This document shows positions 1-12,384 of a stretch of DNA of 64,000 bases, in pieces. Positions within the stretch are counted from its first letter, which is position 1; each line of letters begins with the position of its first letter. The DNA comes from Apiospora phragmitis. Its lineage: Eukaryota; Ascomycota; Sordariomycetes; Amphisphaeriales; Apiosporaceae. The DNA lies in contig JAQQWL010000002.1 of assembly GCA_038363925.1 (NCBI GenBank), forward strand, positions 4,588,001-4,652,000. Direction: 5' to 3'. The notes under the pieces were generated by a model. The model was not told the origin of the DNA, did not search any database, and worked only from the letters and a program-made list of their open reading frames with translations. Position numbers and translations under genes: made by a program.

Positions 1-159
1 ATGTTGCGAACGGGGTGCGCGGCGATGTCGTTGCTTACATACGTAGAATAAGTTCCTGCAGGTGGTCACTGGCGGTAACTGTACAGTCCTCTCCTTGTAA
101 ACTCTCTTTGACGAAACTTCTGACCGTCCATGCAAGGCAAACAATCTTGAGTTTACACG

Positions 160-3100
160 ATGGTCGACAACGCGCTCAAGAGAAGAAGTAAGTCTCACCT
201 GATAAACACCAAGCTTGAGAGGATGGACATGTTAACGACTGATATCCAAGGCCGTCCTCTGAGCCCGATAGTAGAAGAGCTGGTCAGCCATTACGAATCC
301 AAGTGCAATAGCTCTGTCGAAGATGAGGATGCCGAACTCTCGGAGGATGTTCAGGAGAAAGGCCAGTCTGGGCGTCTGGACACAGCCATATCTGCCGAAC
401 AATGTATGGAACCGGAGGAGGGAGCTCGATTGTCTATCGATAATGCCGCCGCAGTCCCTGCTGATAACAGGGAGACATCTTCAGCCGCCGAGGATCTGGC
501 AGCAGCAGAAGAATCGGGGGCATTATCGATATCGGCAGAGACATTGGCATCCTCGAGGGCAGCATCCAGTGAGGGTCTTGCACGGTTGAGTCACGGTAGG
601 GTCCAACTTCCACTTGAGGACTGGATATCCCCCCACTGACCATTGTGTTCTTTTTTCTTTGCCAGACAACAAGAAGTGCAGCTGTTCTCCAGGGCAACGC
701 TGCTTCCAACCTGATCAGTTGGCTTATGGTAGGTGATTTGCTTTGTAGCTCGCCGAGCTGCACAATAATCCCACACGTGTCCATCTTGAACGTCGCTGCT
801 GACCCCCACAACTAGACACTTCCACTTCGCAAAAAGTCGACCAGTGGCTTCAAATTGTCGGTCCTCAAGATTTGGATGATCCAGAGCTCGCGAGCCCATT
901 TGTCGAGTGGTCTTCTCCAAGGCCCGATCTCAGTCAATTGCCTTCACCTCTTCGATTAGCAGGCGATACCTTGGACAAAGGCAAATCCAAAGAGTCGCCC
1001 TCATCCCAGCAAGGCTCTGTCGCGTCATCGTCGAATTACAGTCGCTTTTCTGAGCCAGCAGATTACGATTCATCAAGTGCCATCGCGTCGGGCTCCCCAA
1101 CTCCCCTGAAAGAAAGTGACTACTTGGCTCTTGTTAGAAAGCCAAGTCGCGTCATTTCACCCAAGCCCAAGTTAAGACGAAGGAAGCGCGACGTGCATAT
1201 ACATCTCAGCCTGACAGATTCTCAATTGGAAAAGATGGCGTCCATGTAAGTTGTCCTCATTCCCCTTTATATAGAGATGTACAAACCACTCACGCCATGG
1301 TAGATTCGCGTCTTCGCAGAGCCACCCCGAAGAGGTGCCTGGCTCCCCTTCCCTGAAAGAGAGCAGGGTGCTCTACTTACAAGGCCTCTGCATCACGTTC
1401 GCGTAAGAATGTACCCAAGACCCTGCATCACAAGGAGGGGAGTGTTTCTTTGGGAGTCCACAGCCATCGCAGAATGCCCAGTGAAGATCATGGGCATGAG
1501 AAGTATGATTTCGACCAGCAGTATGCTCGCAGCACGGGTATCAAGGCTCCAGGGGGCGAGGGAGAGAAGGGTGAACGACCTATTACCGGAGAGACAGACT
1601 GGAGTACGATAATCCGGACCGTCTCACGATCACGGTCGCAGGATAAATTGTATCCTGCGAAGTCTTCTTCCCAAACCAAGATACCCACTCCTGCCCAAAA
1701 GGACAAGAAACGCCCTACGCCCCTCAACCTCGCTGACGCCCGCAAGTACGGAGAAGTTGTGAACCATCGCAAAAACGTTGAGGTCGTCCACAACCCCGTC
1801 CCCACTACCCCGGCTTTTGAGGGTAACAATAACAGCACCATTGTCAACAACAATACTGATGATTCACCGTCTGTTTACACTAGCGATCCTCCCACGACTT
1901 CCGCACCGGTCATCAGTCCTCTGCACATCACAAAGCGCACCGCCAATATTGGACGCAAATTAAACGTTCTCCGGGCTTACAACGACTACAAGGAAAGCAA
2001 CACCCCCGTTTCCGAGTCCTCATTTCTCAAAACACCCTTCCGCTCCAAGAGCGCCACTGTCTCCGATATGAAGCAGACGGAGCCCGAGGTCCCTGACACC
2101 TCCACCATGCCAGGTACTAACGTTGAATCTTCTTCGTCTTCTCGGTACTCGTACTCGCTGCAGGGCAACATGCGTCCCGGTATCCCCAAGTCAGCTACCA
2201 CAAATGACATCAACCGTGATGTTGGCCCACCCGAGCCGTTCACCCCGTTGACGCCCTGGCTGCTGGCTAGTAGCATCCACATCAAGAAGAACCTCTTTGG
2301 CGAACATGGTTGGCTCAAAGATACCTCGGCTGCCGAAGAGAAGCCTGAGCCGCAGAGAAAGTCTGGAATTTTTGATGGCCTCAAGAAGGTTGCTCGTGAT
2401 TTGGTAAGTGAGGCCGATGTGAAAACGCAGCCCACGACAGATGTTGTTTATCAACCCATGCTCTCTTCAACTCACATTATGTTTGCAAGATGTATGCTAA
2501 TACGAACCTTTGTTTCTTTTTAGGCTGAGAAAGCAGATTTCAAGAACACTGGCAACCGGCCTCGCTCCAAGGTCGTTACCTCCGGTGCTGCCTCACCGCG
2601 CCGCCATTCGGTCTCCAGGCGCCTGATCATCTCGCTGGACCCGCGCGAGCAGTCTCTGCTGTATTGCGAGCTCGAGTACACCCTGTCCAACGCGCTGGAC
2701 ATCTACATCAAGACGCAGCTCAACGGCGGACGGCTCGACCCGGCCAAGCTCAAGAAGATATCCGATGTCTGGGCCGCCAAAGGCCGCCCCCGCGTCATCG
2801 GCTTCCGCTACGACCTCGAGACCCAGGTCGAGCTCGTGCGCCTGCACCTGTACCAATTCCGGTTCTACCATTCCCACCACAACAACCAGCATCAACAGCA
2901 CCACGAAACCCTTATGTCGGGCGGTGCCGAGGACTCGACCACGACCATCGACGCCGTCCTCTACGCCGTCAGGGGCAACGCCCGCATCATGCGCGTCCGC
3001 ACCCTCTGCCAGCCCGACAGCGTCATCGCCAAGCACGTCCTCGACGCCCAGGCGCTGCTGGGTTTGTTGGGTGCCGCCGAGGGCATGCATCGCGCCCTCG

Positions 3101-3612
3101 CCGAGGTCAGCCAGTTCTTCAAGGTCGTCGTCGAGCGCGAGCGCGCCGTCCGCCGCACGCGCGAGGCGTCCATCCGCGCCCTCCCCCACGAGGTCGCCGC
3201 CGCCATGGGGCATGATCAGAGCGTGATGAGTGTTACGCAGGGTGGGGATGTTTCTTTCCAACAGCAGCGCCAGGGACAGGGACAGGGAGGAAGAGATGAT
3301 GATGAGGAGAACTTTGAGGGAAAGTCGCAGGTTCCTTTGCAGTACCAGCAGCAGACTATGCCGACTACTACCCAGCGACAGTCCTCGCAGCCACAGCAGC
3401 AGAAGGTCAGCTTCGCTTCTGCTACTCAGTCGTCTTCGGCTGCGGATACGTCCATGGCTGAGCATAGCGAGGACGACCAGAGCCTGCTGCATCATCGCGT
3501 TTGTCCGTCTAAGCTGGGTGACCAGGAGCAGCAGCAGGAGGGCGATGATAGTCTGGTTATGCTGCCATCCAAGACCTATCGTGCCTCAAGTGGTGAGAGT
3601 TCTTTCTTCTGA
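160..3612 (+). CDS. Conserved fungal protein of unknown function, six exons, about 1022 aa
   Basis: I do not recognise this protein. My exon model is 160-595, 666-728, 816-1245, 1304-1334, 1384-2403 and 2524-3612. All phases agree and the total is 1023 codons including the stop. Exon 2 encodes a short Cys-containing stretch (CSCSPGQRCF). The middle is Ser/Pro/Lys-rich and looks disordered. The last exon holds the most structured part: a helical region beginning LIISLDPREQSLLYCELEY and running to about position 3200 (KVVVERERAVRRTREASIR), followed by a Gln-rich acidic tail. The introns at 596-665, 729-815, 1246-1303 and 2404-2523 have good sites. The intron at 1335-1383 has a weak GTGCCT donor and only 49 nt, but it is the junction that restores the frame. 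The ATG at 160 is the first in frame. Function cannot be inferred from context. Confidence 0.75.
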
Positions 3613-6600
3613 GGAAACTACTACTTTGCTCGCCTGGAAATACCGATCGGATGTTCAACTCGGTTCTGGCCTAGATATAACTTAGAGGGGACTGTGTCAC
3701 TTGGCAGTTGCTTCAGGATTCAAAACAACGATGGCTGGCTTCCTCTCTCGCGGATATGATGAGGAGAGAGAGCAAACACGTTCATCGGTTTCTTTTTCTT
3801 CGTTCTTTCCTACCCTTATTGTACACAGCTACTGCCTTAATACTCCTTTTCCGCCTTTTCGCTTCGTCGACACATTCGGATTTCGTTCGTTTCTCCCCTT
3901 TTCACCACATTTCAGCTCTACCGATAGCTGCTTTTCACACAGAGCAGGGCGAACAAAAGAAAGGAGTTAACTTCTTTGCTCTTTTACGTTCTCTCCACCG
4001 GTCCTCCTGCTTCCGTAGCAAACATCTGTTCAAGCTGCTCGTCTCTCAAGCACAGGAATACCGTGAACTCGCTCGACCTGTTACGCAACATCCCCCGTTG
4101 ACTTCCACAGGGAAAATCAACTTGAACCCTCTTTTCTCATCCAGTGGGTTCTGAGCAGATTCTTGGGGAGCAAGTAAGCAAGCATAAGTTTGTTTTCATT
4201 AGGATTCTGCTAGCGTTTCAGGGGTGCATTGCATTCTAGGAAGGAATATGGATTCACGGCTTGGAAGCTGGTCGTCTTGGTTTCTTTTCGATTCTCAGAG
4301 ATACATAGCATCGAGTTGGTTTTGCGGAAGGAGGCCTTAGGGGTACGAAAACGTACATAGGGGGTTCTTCTTCCCTTCCTCTCCGGATCCAAGGGGTGGT
4401 TTCAGCGCAACCCTCTTTTTCTTTTTCTGATCATCACGTAGCATGTAGTAATATCAATGCGCAAACAAGCGGCATTTGCAAGCAAACCACATCTGGTTTC
4501 TCTATTCTCGAGGATACTTTCAGTACGCCCGCCTAATCTGAGAACATGCAGGTGGGCAGCTCAACATGCCGAGGAGCTACAAGCCTCCAACACGGACAGA
4601 CTACTCAGGGGTACATGTCTTGACTTTAGGAGGGGCTAATACACTGATTCATCCAGCTGCAGTAGCAACGCCCGGCAGTCATTCCAAAGGTCAGTCACGA
4701 GGAGGCGGATCGCTGCATGTCCACTGCCTATCCCCAATCCACCGGGATATATTCTGAGACTAGGTACTACATTAAGACCGCATGGTGCATGGCTACCCAC
4801 TTGATCTACTGGCGTTTCTTTTTCGTATCTATACCAAACGTAACCCCACGGGAAAATGTGTTTCTTGCATGCGGGATTACTAGGAAGACTTTTGCTTCTG
4901 TGGCAGCATCTAGATAGAGAATCGATGTAGGGATAGGTGGTGGTTGCTGTTTGTGTCGTCAATGTCTCCTGATGTGGCCCGATGCCGAATAAGTCAAAGC
5001 AGCACAAAACTCAGCCGACGGTATACACTGCCGATCCGAAAACAACGTCGAGGCTCCCTGGGATCGGATCGCCGCAATAAAGAGAGAGAGCAAGAGAGCA
5101 AATCTTATCTTACAAAATTCCTATATTGAGGGGTGTGAGGTCATGGTCTTCGACTCGACCACATTTTTGTTCGTCATTCGAACATGAGCCGGTTGACCAG
5201 GTGACATCCCGTAAGCCAGGGCCCTTTCAGCCCTGTAGTTGCAGTGGTGTGCGCCCGCTATGGCTAAGCTGTGCCTAGTAAAAAAGTCTCGCTATGTCGA
5301 ATGTTGATCATTCCATCCGGCACTGTTTGTTCGCCTATTAATCGACGGAAGGTCTGACGCAAAGCCCAGAGAGATAAGCATCATATCTTTTGGACAGTTC
5401 ATCATAGCCAACCACCGAAGCCAGGATGATCAAGAGGGAGGGAAGGAACAACGTCAGTCATGACGGTATCGGGCGGGGTTCCGCACGTACTCTGCCGAAT
5501 TTTTGGGAAGCCCCTACCCAAAAGCCCCCTACAAGTCCCTGAAGGGACCCAGGCAGCCCAGCCAGGTTCGAATCTTTTGCCGCCGACTTTACCGAATGGG
5601 TGGGAAACGGGGTTAGCGACGAGCTACTAATCAATCCGTGGCAAGTCCCCGAGATATTCCTCAATGTGGGAGAAGGGGGGGTGTGGGGGTTGCATTCCGG
5701 GCCATCTCGTTCGAGAGTCCCCCTTTTTAGAATTTCCAGTCTTGGCTGCTTAGGAGTAAAAAGAAGAAAAGAAAAACCTGAATCGATGCATTGCGCGCAT
5801 ACGAATTGGGGTTTTGGAACAAGCATAGGTGCTTGCTGGGTCCGGAGAATTACCTACAGGACACGAGAGAAACAGAGTCATTTGGGGTCAAGTGGTTTTT
5901 GGCCCGGCTGCAGGGTCTTTCTTTGCCGCTTGTATTACCGGCCGGGCCCCCCAGCAGCAGGGCAGCGCGTAACCTTACCTACTCAGGTCCAGTCGGTCCC
6001 GTCCCCGTCGGTCAGGTGGTTGATAGATTTTCCCCCCATGAAGCCATCCAAAATCCTGCTGCGCGCCTGATACGTTCAAGTGTCATCCAGGGTCGCACCG
6101 CTTAATGCCAGACGAGCAAGCAGAGCCCAGAACAGAGCCTTGGCGGCTTGGAACTTGGATCGAATGTAGAAAGGGTCCATCATCCACTCCTCCTCCTCCT
6201 TCCCCCCTAGTGGGCCGACAGGCAGCTGGAACGGTAAGGCGAGTCACCCGGATACTGTTGCGGGGCATATACTGACTGTGCTTGTACGTACAGCACAGCA
6301 CTGCATATCTACACATCTCTGACCAGATCGGTCAAGAAGAACATCTGATTTGGGTTGGCCGCAGTAAGCGATTTGAAACATTAAACCATCGTGAACGGTG
6401 AACCCGCTGTAGCGCCTTACTGTAAAACCTCACCTAGCGGCTAATGCATAGCAACTTGGGCTGGATGTGGGAAAGGAAGATTTCCAGAAGCGCACACGAC
6501 CGGCGGTGAGGCAGTGCAGAAGCGACCTCTTCTAGACTGTGCGGAGTTCGCGAAGGATTATGAAATGAAAAGGTGAGTACAAGTACTGTGTAAATTGTTC

Positions 6601-8501
6601 ATTGACGAGCTCACCACAAGCGCTGCCACCAGCCATCGCGCCAGACAGGGGGCTGGGGTACAAGCTGGAAGGAGGTAGGGGTCAGATAACGGTGGCACAA
6701 CCGTTCTGGTCACACAGGTGGTACTTGACACATCGCCTGCCTTCACACGTAGTTGCTGCACGGAGCTGTTCGGATTGAGCGACCTCCCTACCGGGGAAAC
6801 ATACTTGCAGATCCTCTGGTCCAGACAACCTCGGCCTTGGGCAGTACCTTGGGGAGCTGAGACAACTGCGGCTGGCGGCCATCACAAACTACCCGTCTAG
6901 ATGTATGTCGGGTCTTGTCGCTGACCTACCAGCCTACCAAATCAACCAAAGCGGCAGTTATGATCGCGACTAGTATCGCACATACAGTACAATAGGACGA
7001 AAATAGCATCAAGTCATCACTGCCCCGAGTTGCCGAGGGGAGATCATGAACAATAACCTTCAATGATCGACATACGAGCAAGATAGTCAAATCATACTGT
7101 AACGCATTCATGCAACATTTCATGGCACATAAGATCATCATCATGGAAAAAGCTGTCATCAATATAATTCTCCGTCAGCAGGATTCCGAAGGATTCACGT
7201 TGTGTATGCCCGTAGAAGCTTTCCCCGCCGGGATTGGCATCGGGGGCAAAAACAACGACGGCACAAATAACCTGATAACTCGTCCAACGTAAGCACTTTT
7301 TCCAAGCTCTCTCGTCATCTGGTACAACAGTCAGATGGGCTTGAGATATCGGAGTAATTGAGCATCTCTCCGAATATCCAATTGTGTAGTAAATGGCTCG
7401 AAGATGCCCGGCCTCAATTTGCCTCATTCGTCACAGGTAGGGAACGGGGGTGGGGGAGATCGACACGACACCTTGCTGGCGCTGAGTGTTCTCTCCAAAG
7501 GTCGAGAACTGTCTCGAAGTCGACGAATAGCATGGGTGATGGAAGCGACGAGCAATGACCCAAGATCGTCATCTGGCCTGGTGACTGGTCAACGCGCAAA
7601 CGGTTGAACGGTGCGTTGCTGGGAACATTAGCTGGCACGCTGGCTGCCTGGTGTGTAAGAAGTAATCTTGATGGTTGGTCAATCAACGTCAATCAACGGT
7701 TTGACAGGGCCAGGCGGCTGAAGTGCGGTTTGCTGCAGCCGTTTGGGCGCCGTAAAAAATATGCCAGGATCTATTGTTGCTGCATAGTCTCTGCATAATT
7801 CCACCGGTATTTGTTTAGTACCGCGTGGCTATGCGCATGGTGGATAGACCTTCTCAGCACAGTACCGACTGCGGACGGCACATAGAAACCGGACCTCGTC
7901 ATCAGATGAAACCGCTTTCGCTGCTTCTGCTTTCTGCGCCGACTGTTGTGGGCTCGGGGCCGTGGGTGCCAGTGGCAGACAGAAACGCATGAATCGCTAA
8001 TGAAACCATCAGCCTAAACGGCCTTCTGAAACCGTCAAGCTACAGTGGACATACACTAGCAACTCTATTCGTCCAAGGTTCTATCTGAAAGCAGCCTCTA
8101 GGTTAGTGAGCTTTCGCAGGACGCCTATTGCAGCTAATCCAGAATGACAAGGAGAGAGTCTGGATAGCTTCTCTTCGATGTATGCAGCCAAGAAAAGGAG
8201 TCGGGCGGTAGTGAGGTCTCGCTTTCTCTGATTCGAACTCAGTAGCCACCCTCATTTACGCTGACCACTGGCCGTTGGACACCACATGCACCCACTTGCC
8301 ACGCTGTATTCGAACTGCCCGCATAGCATCTCCAGCTCGCCCATTCATTCGTTCTTCCGTGACTGTCGCTTACGGGACCTGGCCAATCCCTATGGCGCCC
8401 GATACAGTTGGCTTGCATTAGATCCCAGTCAAAGGTGCATTTGTACAACAAAGAGGAATCCTACCTAACCTTCTGCCGACCGAACTGGAAATTGCTGTGG
8501 T

Positions 8502-8522
8502 TGTGTGTGTGTGTGTGTGTTG
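8502..8522. repeat. (TG)n microsatellite
   Basis: Uninterrupted TG dinucleotide run of about ten units in intergenic DNA. Confidence 0.9.
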
Positions 8523-10470
8523 TGAGCCTACCCACGATGGGATCAGATCAACACCACAATGGATATGTTTACATACAGGATTGCCAATTGCCATCTCAGA
8601 GCGGCCATCCACCACGACGACTACCCTGCCACCTATTCAGAGGAGCCGTGGCCTACACACCCACCCACTCGGCAAGCGATAAAGTAATGCATGTAGTCAA
8701 AACAGCAAATGATTCAATACCGCGGCCACCGGGGCAGGCGCGTCAAAGACCAGAAACACACAATAATATCGTACAGTACAGTACATACATACACAAACAC
8801 AGAGGTTGCGTCACAGTGCTAGACTGAATCTCAATTGTCAGTTAAGATGGAACCTGGCCACAGCTAAGACGGTCTGGTTTCCTCTTGGATTACAAACGTT
8901 ACGACGTTTTTCTTTTGATATCAAAAGCAACCTACGGTCACTGCAAGTATGTTCGCAGATCTCTACGATGTGCTGCAGTACTTCAGGCTCAATACGGTCT
9001 CGCTGCAGGCCGCGCCGCCCTGGGAGCCGGTTGCCTGTCAGAACCGGGAAGTCCAAAACAATAACAAACAGACGATGGCCGTGAACCGACGCAATGCTGT
9101 TTGGCAGTCATCCCAAATTCGATGGCTTGCCCAGATCGAGACTCCAATGCGACGGGATACATTTGAGCTCATCATTAGCAAGCAACGCGATACATAGGCT
9201 AGACTTGGCAGAATGACATGAAGGATCGATTTCCGCCAGCCAATTTGCCCTGCCTAGGGTTCATGCTACCTGCAAATCCACTCATGACAGCAAGCACCCC
9301 TAGTCGCCGGTGGGATTCGGTACGGAAGTGCCACCGTGAAGAAGGATTGAATGAATTTCCTGGAGTCACGATGGGCAAGCGAAGCACGGACACGCAGGGG
9401 GCTTGATCAATGTTCTTTTCCCCCCCCATGCTGTGTGGCACACGCCGACGAGGCTTACAGCAACTGTGTCACACAGAAGAGTGCGTGGTTGGTGGTGATG
9501 TGTGAGTGCCTCCAAGAGTGTGTGAGTGACCGTTCTCATTTGCACCTACACTGTGCACCCCCATGTATGTACCTACAGCAGCCCTAGTGCTCCGTTTTCA
9601 TCGTGTCCCCAACAAATTACAGCACCCTCAGAAAGCAGCCGCTCTAGCGGGCGGGACGGGAATCTCGAGAACTGGAAATGAAAAGCGTCGTTGATGTGCA
9701 GTAGGCAATGTAGTATTATTAGTGCCCACCACCAAAATAGAACTCATCTTCCGATAATAAGAGGAACGATACGCAACTAGGCTACTACAATTCTGTAATC
9801 GCCCAGGTTCCAAGTTCCCGAGATTCGATAGATTTGCCCTCTGACAAGTCCCATCCAGTCCTTGGGAATTATCGACCCACAACCACCGTTCGTGGAGGGT
9901 CTGCTGATTTCCTATGATGCTACTGCTAGGTTGGCATTGGATTATCATCTCAGACACGGACCACTGAGCTGAAGAGGGTGAGTGAGGTGCGTCAACTGCG
10001 GTCAGCACCCGCCGCCAGGCTTTGCATGTATGTAAATGCCAGGGTTCGGAGGCGACATGACGGATTAACGTCCAGCCTTACTTCCTATTCCAAGTGGTGC
10101 ACGGATACGGAGTAGGTTGACACTAGACTGTACGTGGGAAAGGGGAGAGTTCAGCACAGCCGTGACCCGAATGACTGGTCTCTTGGGATCACCGTAGTAG
10201 AAAGCACGGGAGTAGGTAATGACCATATGCATTCGGCATGATAGACTGACACAGTTCACTGAAGTGATTCACCTTGGTTGAACCATGTGTATGGCCTTTG
10301 GCTGACATCAAGTGAGTCTAGGTACCACGCTGTATGTGTGCAGTACGTAGCAGCACCTATGGTGCAGAGGCAGAGCTGCATAATCGGGAGAGAGCGACAT
10401 GAACACACAACGTACAATTGGAATGTCTCGCCACCGCAATCGTCCGGATCAGAGCAGCCTGCATATTACC

Positions 10471-10510
10471 CACACACACACAAACACACTGTGCATGCAC
10501 AAAAAAAAAA
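10471..10510. repeat. (CA)n run followed by an A tract
   Basis: A CA-rich dinucleotide tract (10471-10489) is followed after a short spacer by ten consecutive A at 10501-10510. Intergenic, with no gene role evident. Confidence 0.85.
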
Positions 10511-11159
10511 GTGAGCGGCCGATCGTAGCCAATGGTCGAAAGAAACCCGGGACAGAGCGACGGCGGTTCACCCCAAAAAAGCATTGGATGCTAGACCATG
10601 CTAGGGATGGCGTCAAGCCCTTGGCTTGGGCTTCGTGGCCTAGCGTGTGGCGAAGAATGATTGATTGGCCTATCCGGCCCTCCCCCATAATTTCAGAGAC
10701 CAGATCATGGTCTGTGGCATGCTTGTCCCTGCCCGCCCAAACCAGGGCTCAGGAGGCCAATCTGCTTCCACTCTTCATCTGCAAGGACAGTCTAGCGGGA
10801 TCCACTGCAACTTTCCTTTGGGCATTCGCTGCCACCCTCCATGGAGACCATGGACAAGCATGGCCAATTCTTGCCCCCCTACCTCGCTCCACCTGCACTC
10901 TGCACCCTGAGGAGGTACAGGAGGTGGGAGGTACCGTCCCAGACTCGCGCCAGAGACTGGCTGGACAGAGACCAGAGACCTGCTTTGCTGCTCGCACTCT
11001 CACTCTCATCCCGCTTCGCTGCTGGGCTGCCCCCCCCCATCCTTCCAACAAAATCCTTTGCCTTTCCAGAACCTCTCTCGCCCACATCCTCCCTCCCCTC
11101 GCATCCAACCCAGCCCAATCCCAAACCCAACCATCCATCAGTATCTGTTAAGCTATCAA

Positions 11160-11692
11160 GCAACCTTCTTCCTCGCAAACCATACCAATCAATTTGCTCC
11201 CTCTCTCATACGCAGAAATCTTATCTAGAAGGAAAAGAAATAGAAGATACGGCTTTATTCATCCAGACCCGACTGTTATCATCTCTCTCCCACTCTTTCT
11301 TCTCGCTCACTTTGCTGCCTTCTTTGCGACACGCAGTGACTTCATTGTTGTTGTTATTGTTTCAAAGCCAGAGCTCAATTTTAATACCGCACCGGCGAAT
11401 CCACAGGCACCAGCTGTGTGTGTGTGCCCCGACCCCCTTTAGCCGACCACCCACAGCTCAGCAAAGTGCACGTACCACCCGACACTGGGAAAGGGACATT
11501 CACCGCCACCCCAAACGGTCTTTCTTCTGTCAACTGTCACTGCAACTCAAACGATCTTAAGATCTTACTACATACATACTCAAAGATAACTCAACCACCC
11601 CCAACTAACATCCAACCCGCCGGCGCTGCATCAACAACAAACAATCCATTATCATTAGTCGTTTCTACTTTGGATCAGAGTATACCATAACC
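11160..11692 (+). promoter_or_regulatory. Pyrimidine-rich leader/promoter of the 188-aa gene
   Basis: The 500 bases before the ATG at 11693 are rich in C/T tracts and CCCAACC/CCACCC-like motifs. Strand-biased pyrimidine tracts of this kind are common in promoters and 5' leaders of filamentous ascomycetes. Many ACA/CAA triplets cluster just before the start codon. The transcription start cannot be placed from sequence alone. Confidence 0.4.
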
Positions 11693-12384
11693 ATGTCTCA
11701 ATACTACCAATACACTCACCACCAGCCGACGGCTCCGGCGCCTGCTCCCTCCCACAACCACCATGGCCGCAACCGAAGGGCGCCGAGGCTCTCCGTCTCC
11801 CAAAACTCCCACAGGCAGTTCCGCGGCGTACGAAGCATGAAAGAGCTCACCGAGTCCGCCGTTGTCTCGAGCTTCCGCAACCAATTCGAAGTCAGCCGAT
11901 CCTTCGACCTCGAGGACGACATGGAGTTCTGCCCCAAGCTACTGACCGAGAGCGATGTAAGTCTGCCGCATACACCCGGAGCCACCTCCATTGGCGCCAT
12001 GTCCAATTAGTCACGAACCCATTGGGGGTTACCCCTACCCAGTTGTCAAGGAGCATTAACTAATGAGGACTCCGCATTCAGATGGTTTCGATAAGCAGTG
12101 CATCGTCGGACCGTTCATCTCTGTCTAGCAACTCTCCTAATTCCTCTCCGACGCAACATCCTCAGCAGGTCGCCTCGGCCTTTTCTCTCAACTCCTCCTC
12201 GCCAGCCTTCATCCCGCCTACCTACCAGAGCCAGCAGGCGACTCTGAAGCTCCACCAGCCCGCCGCCACCCGGGCTCGCAACGCCATCCCCATCATCAAC
12301 CCCGCCAACGGCCTGACCATGTCCAGCCCGCCGCCCTCGGTTTCGCCCGGCCGGATGCAGCAGCCTCTTGGTCGACGGTGGTAA
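11693..12384 (+). CDS. Conserved Ser/Pro-rich small protein, two exons, 188 aa
   Basis: Exon 1 is 11693-11956 and exon 2 is 12082-12384. The intron (GTAAGT to TTCAG, 125 nt) is in phase 0. The N-terminal part carries a basic stretch (GRNRRAPRLSVSQNSHRQF), then a short acidic, helix-like segment (SFDLEDDMEFCPKLLTESD, about residues 70-88). The second exon is low in complexity and Ser/Pro/Gln-rich. No catalytic motif, membrane segment or signal peptide is visible. The ordered core flanked by disorder suggests a short adaptor or regulatory protein, but that is inference. The gene sits alone after about 8 kb of non-coding DNA. I do not recognise the family. Confidence 0.72.

Larger units (their letters stand above)
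3613..11159. other. Gene-free stretch (about 7.5 kb)
   Basis: I see no coding region I can support. Open frames here are short, lack family-like sequence, overlap each other on both strands and do not join through plausible splice sites. The first few hundred bases are probably the 3' UTR of the upstream gene. A TG dinucleotide run lies at 8502-8522, and CA and A runs lie near 10471-10510. No tRNA cloverleaf or 5S-like sequence was noticed by eye. Confidence 0.55.

Noticed and set aside
2593..3495. 300-codon minus-strand frame in the last exon of the first gene
   Set aside because: Shadow of the real exon, whose splice phases and composition fit coding on the plus strand.
10399..11560. Overlapping 239-250-codon plus-strand frames before the 188-aa gene
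   Set aside because: Low-complexity Pro/Ser/Leu translations of a pyrimidine-rich leader; no splice or family support.
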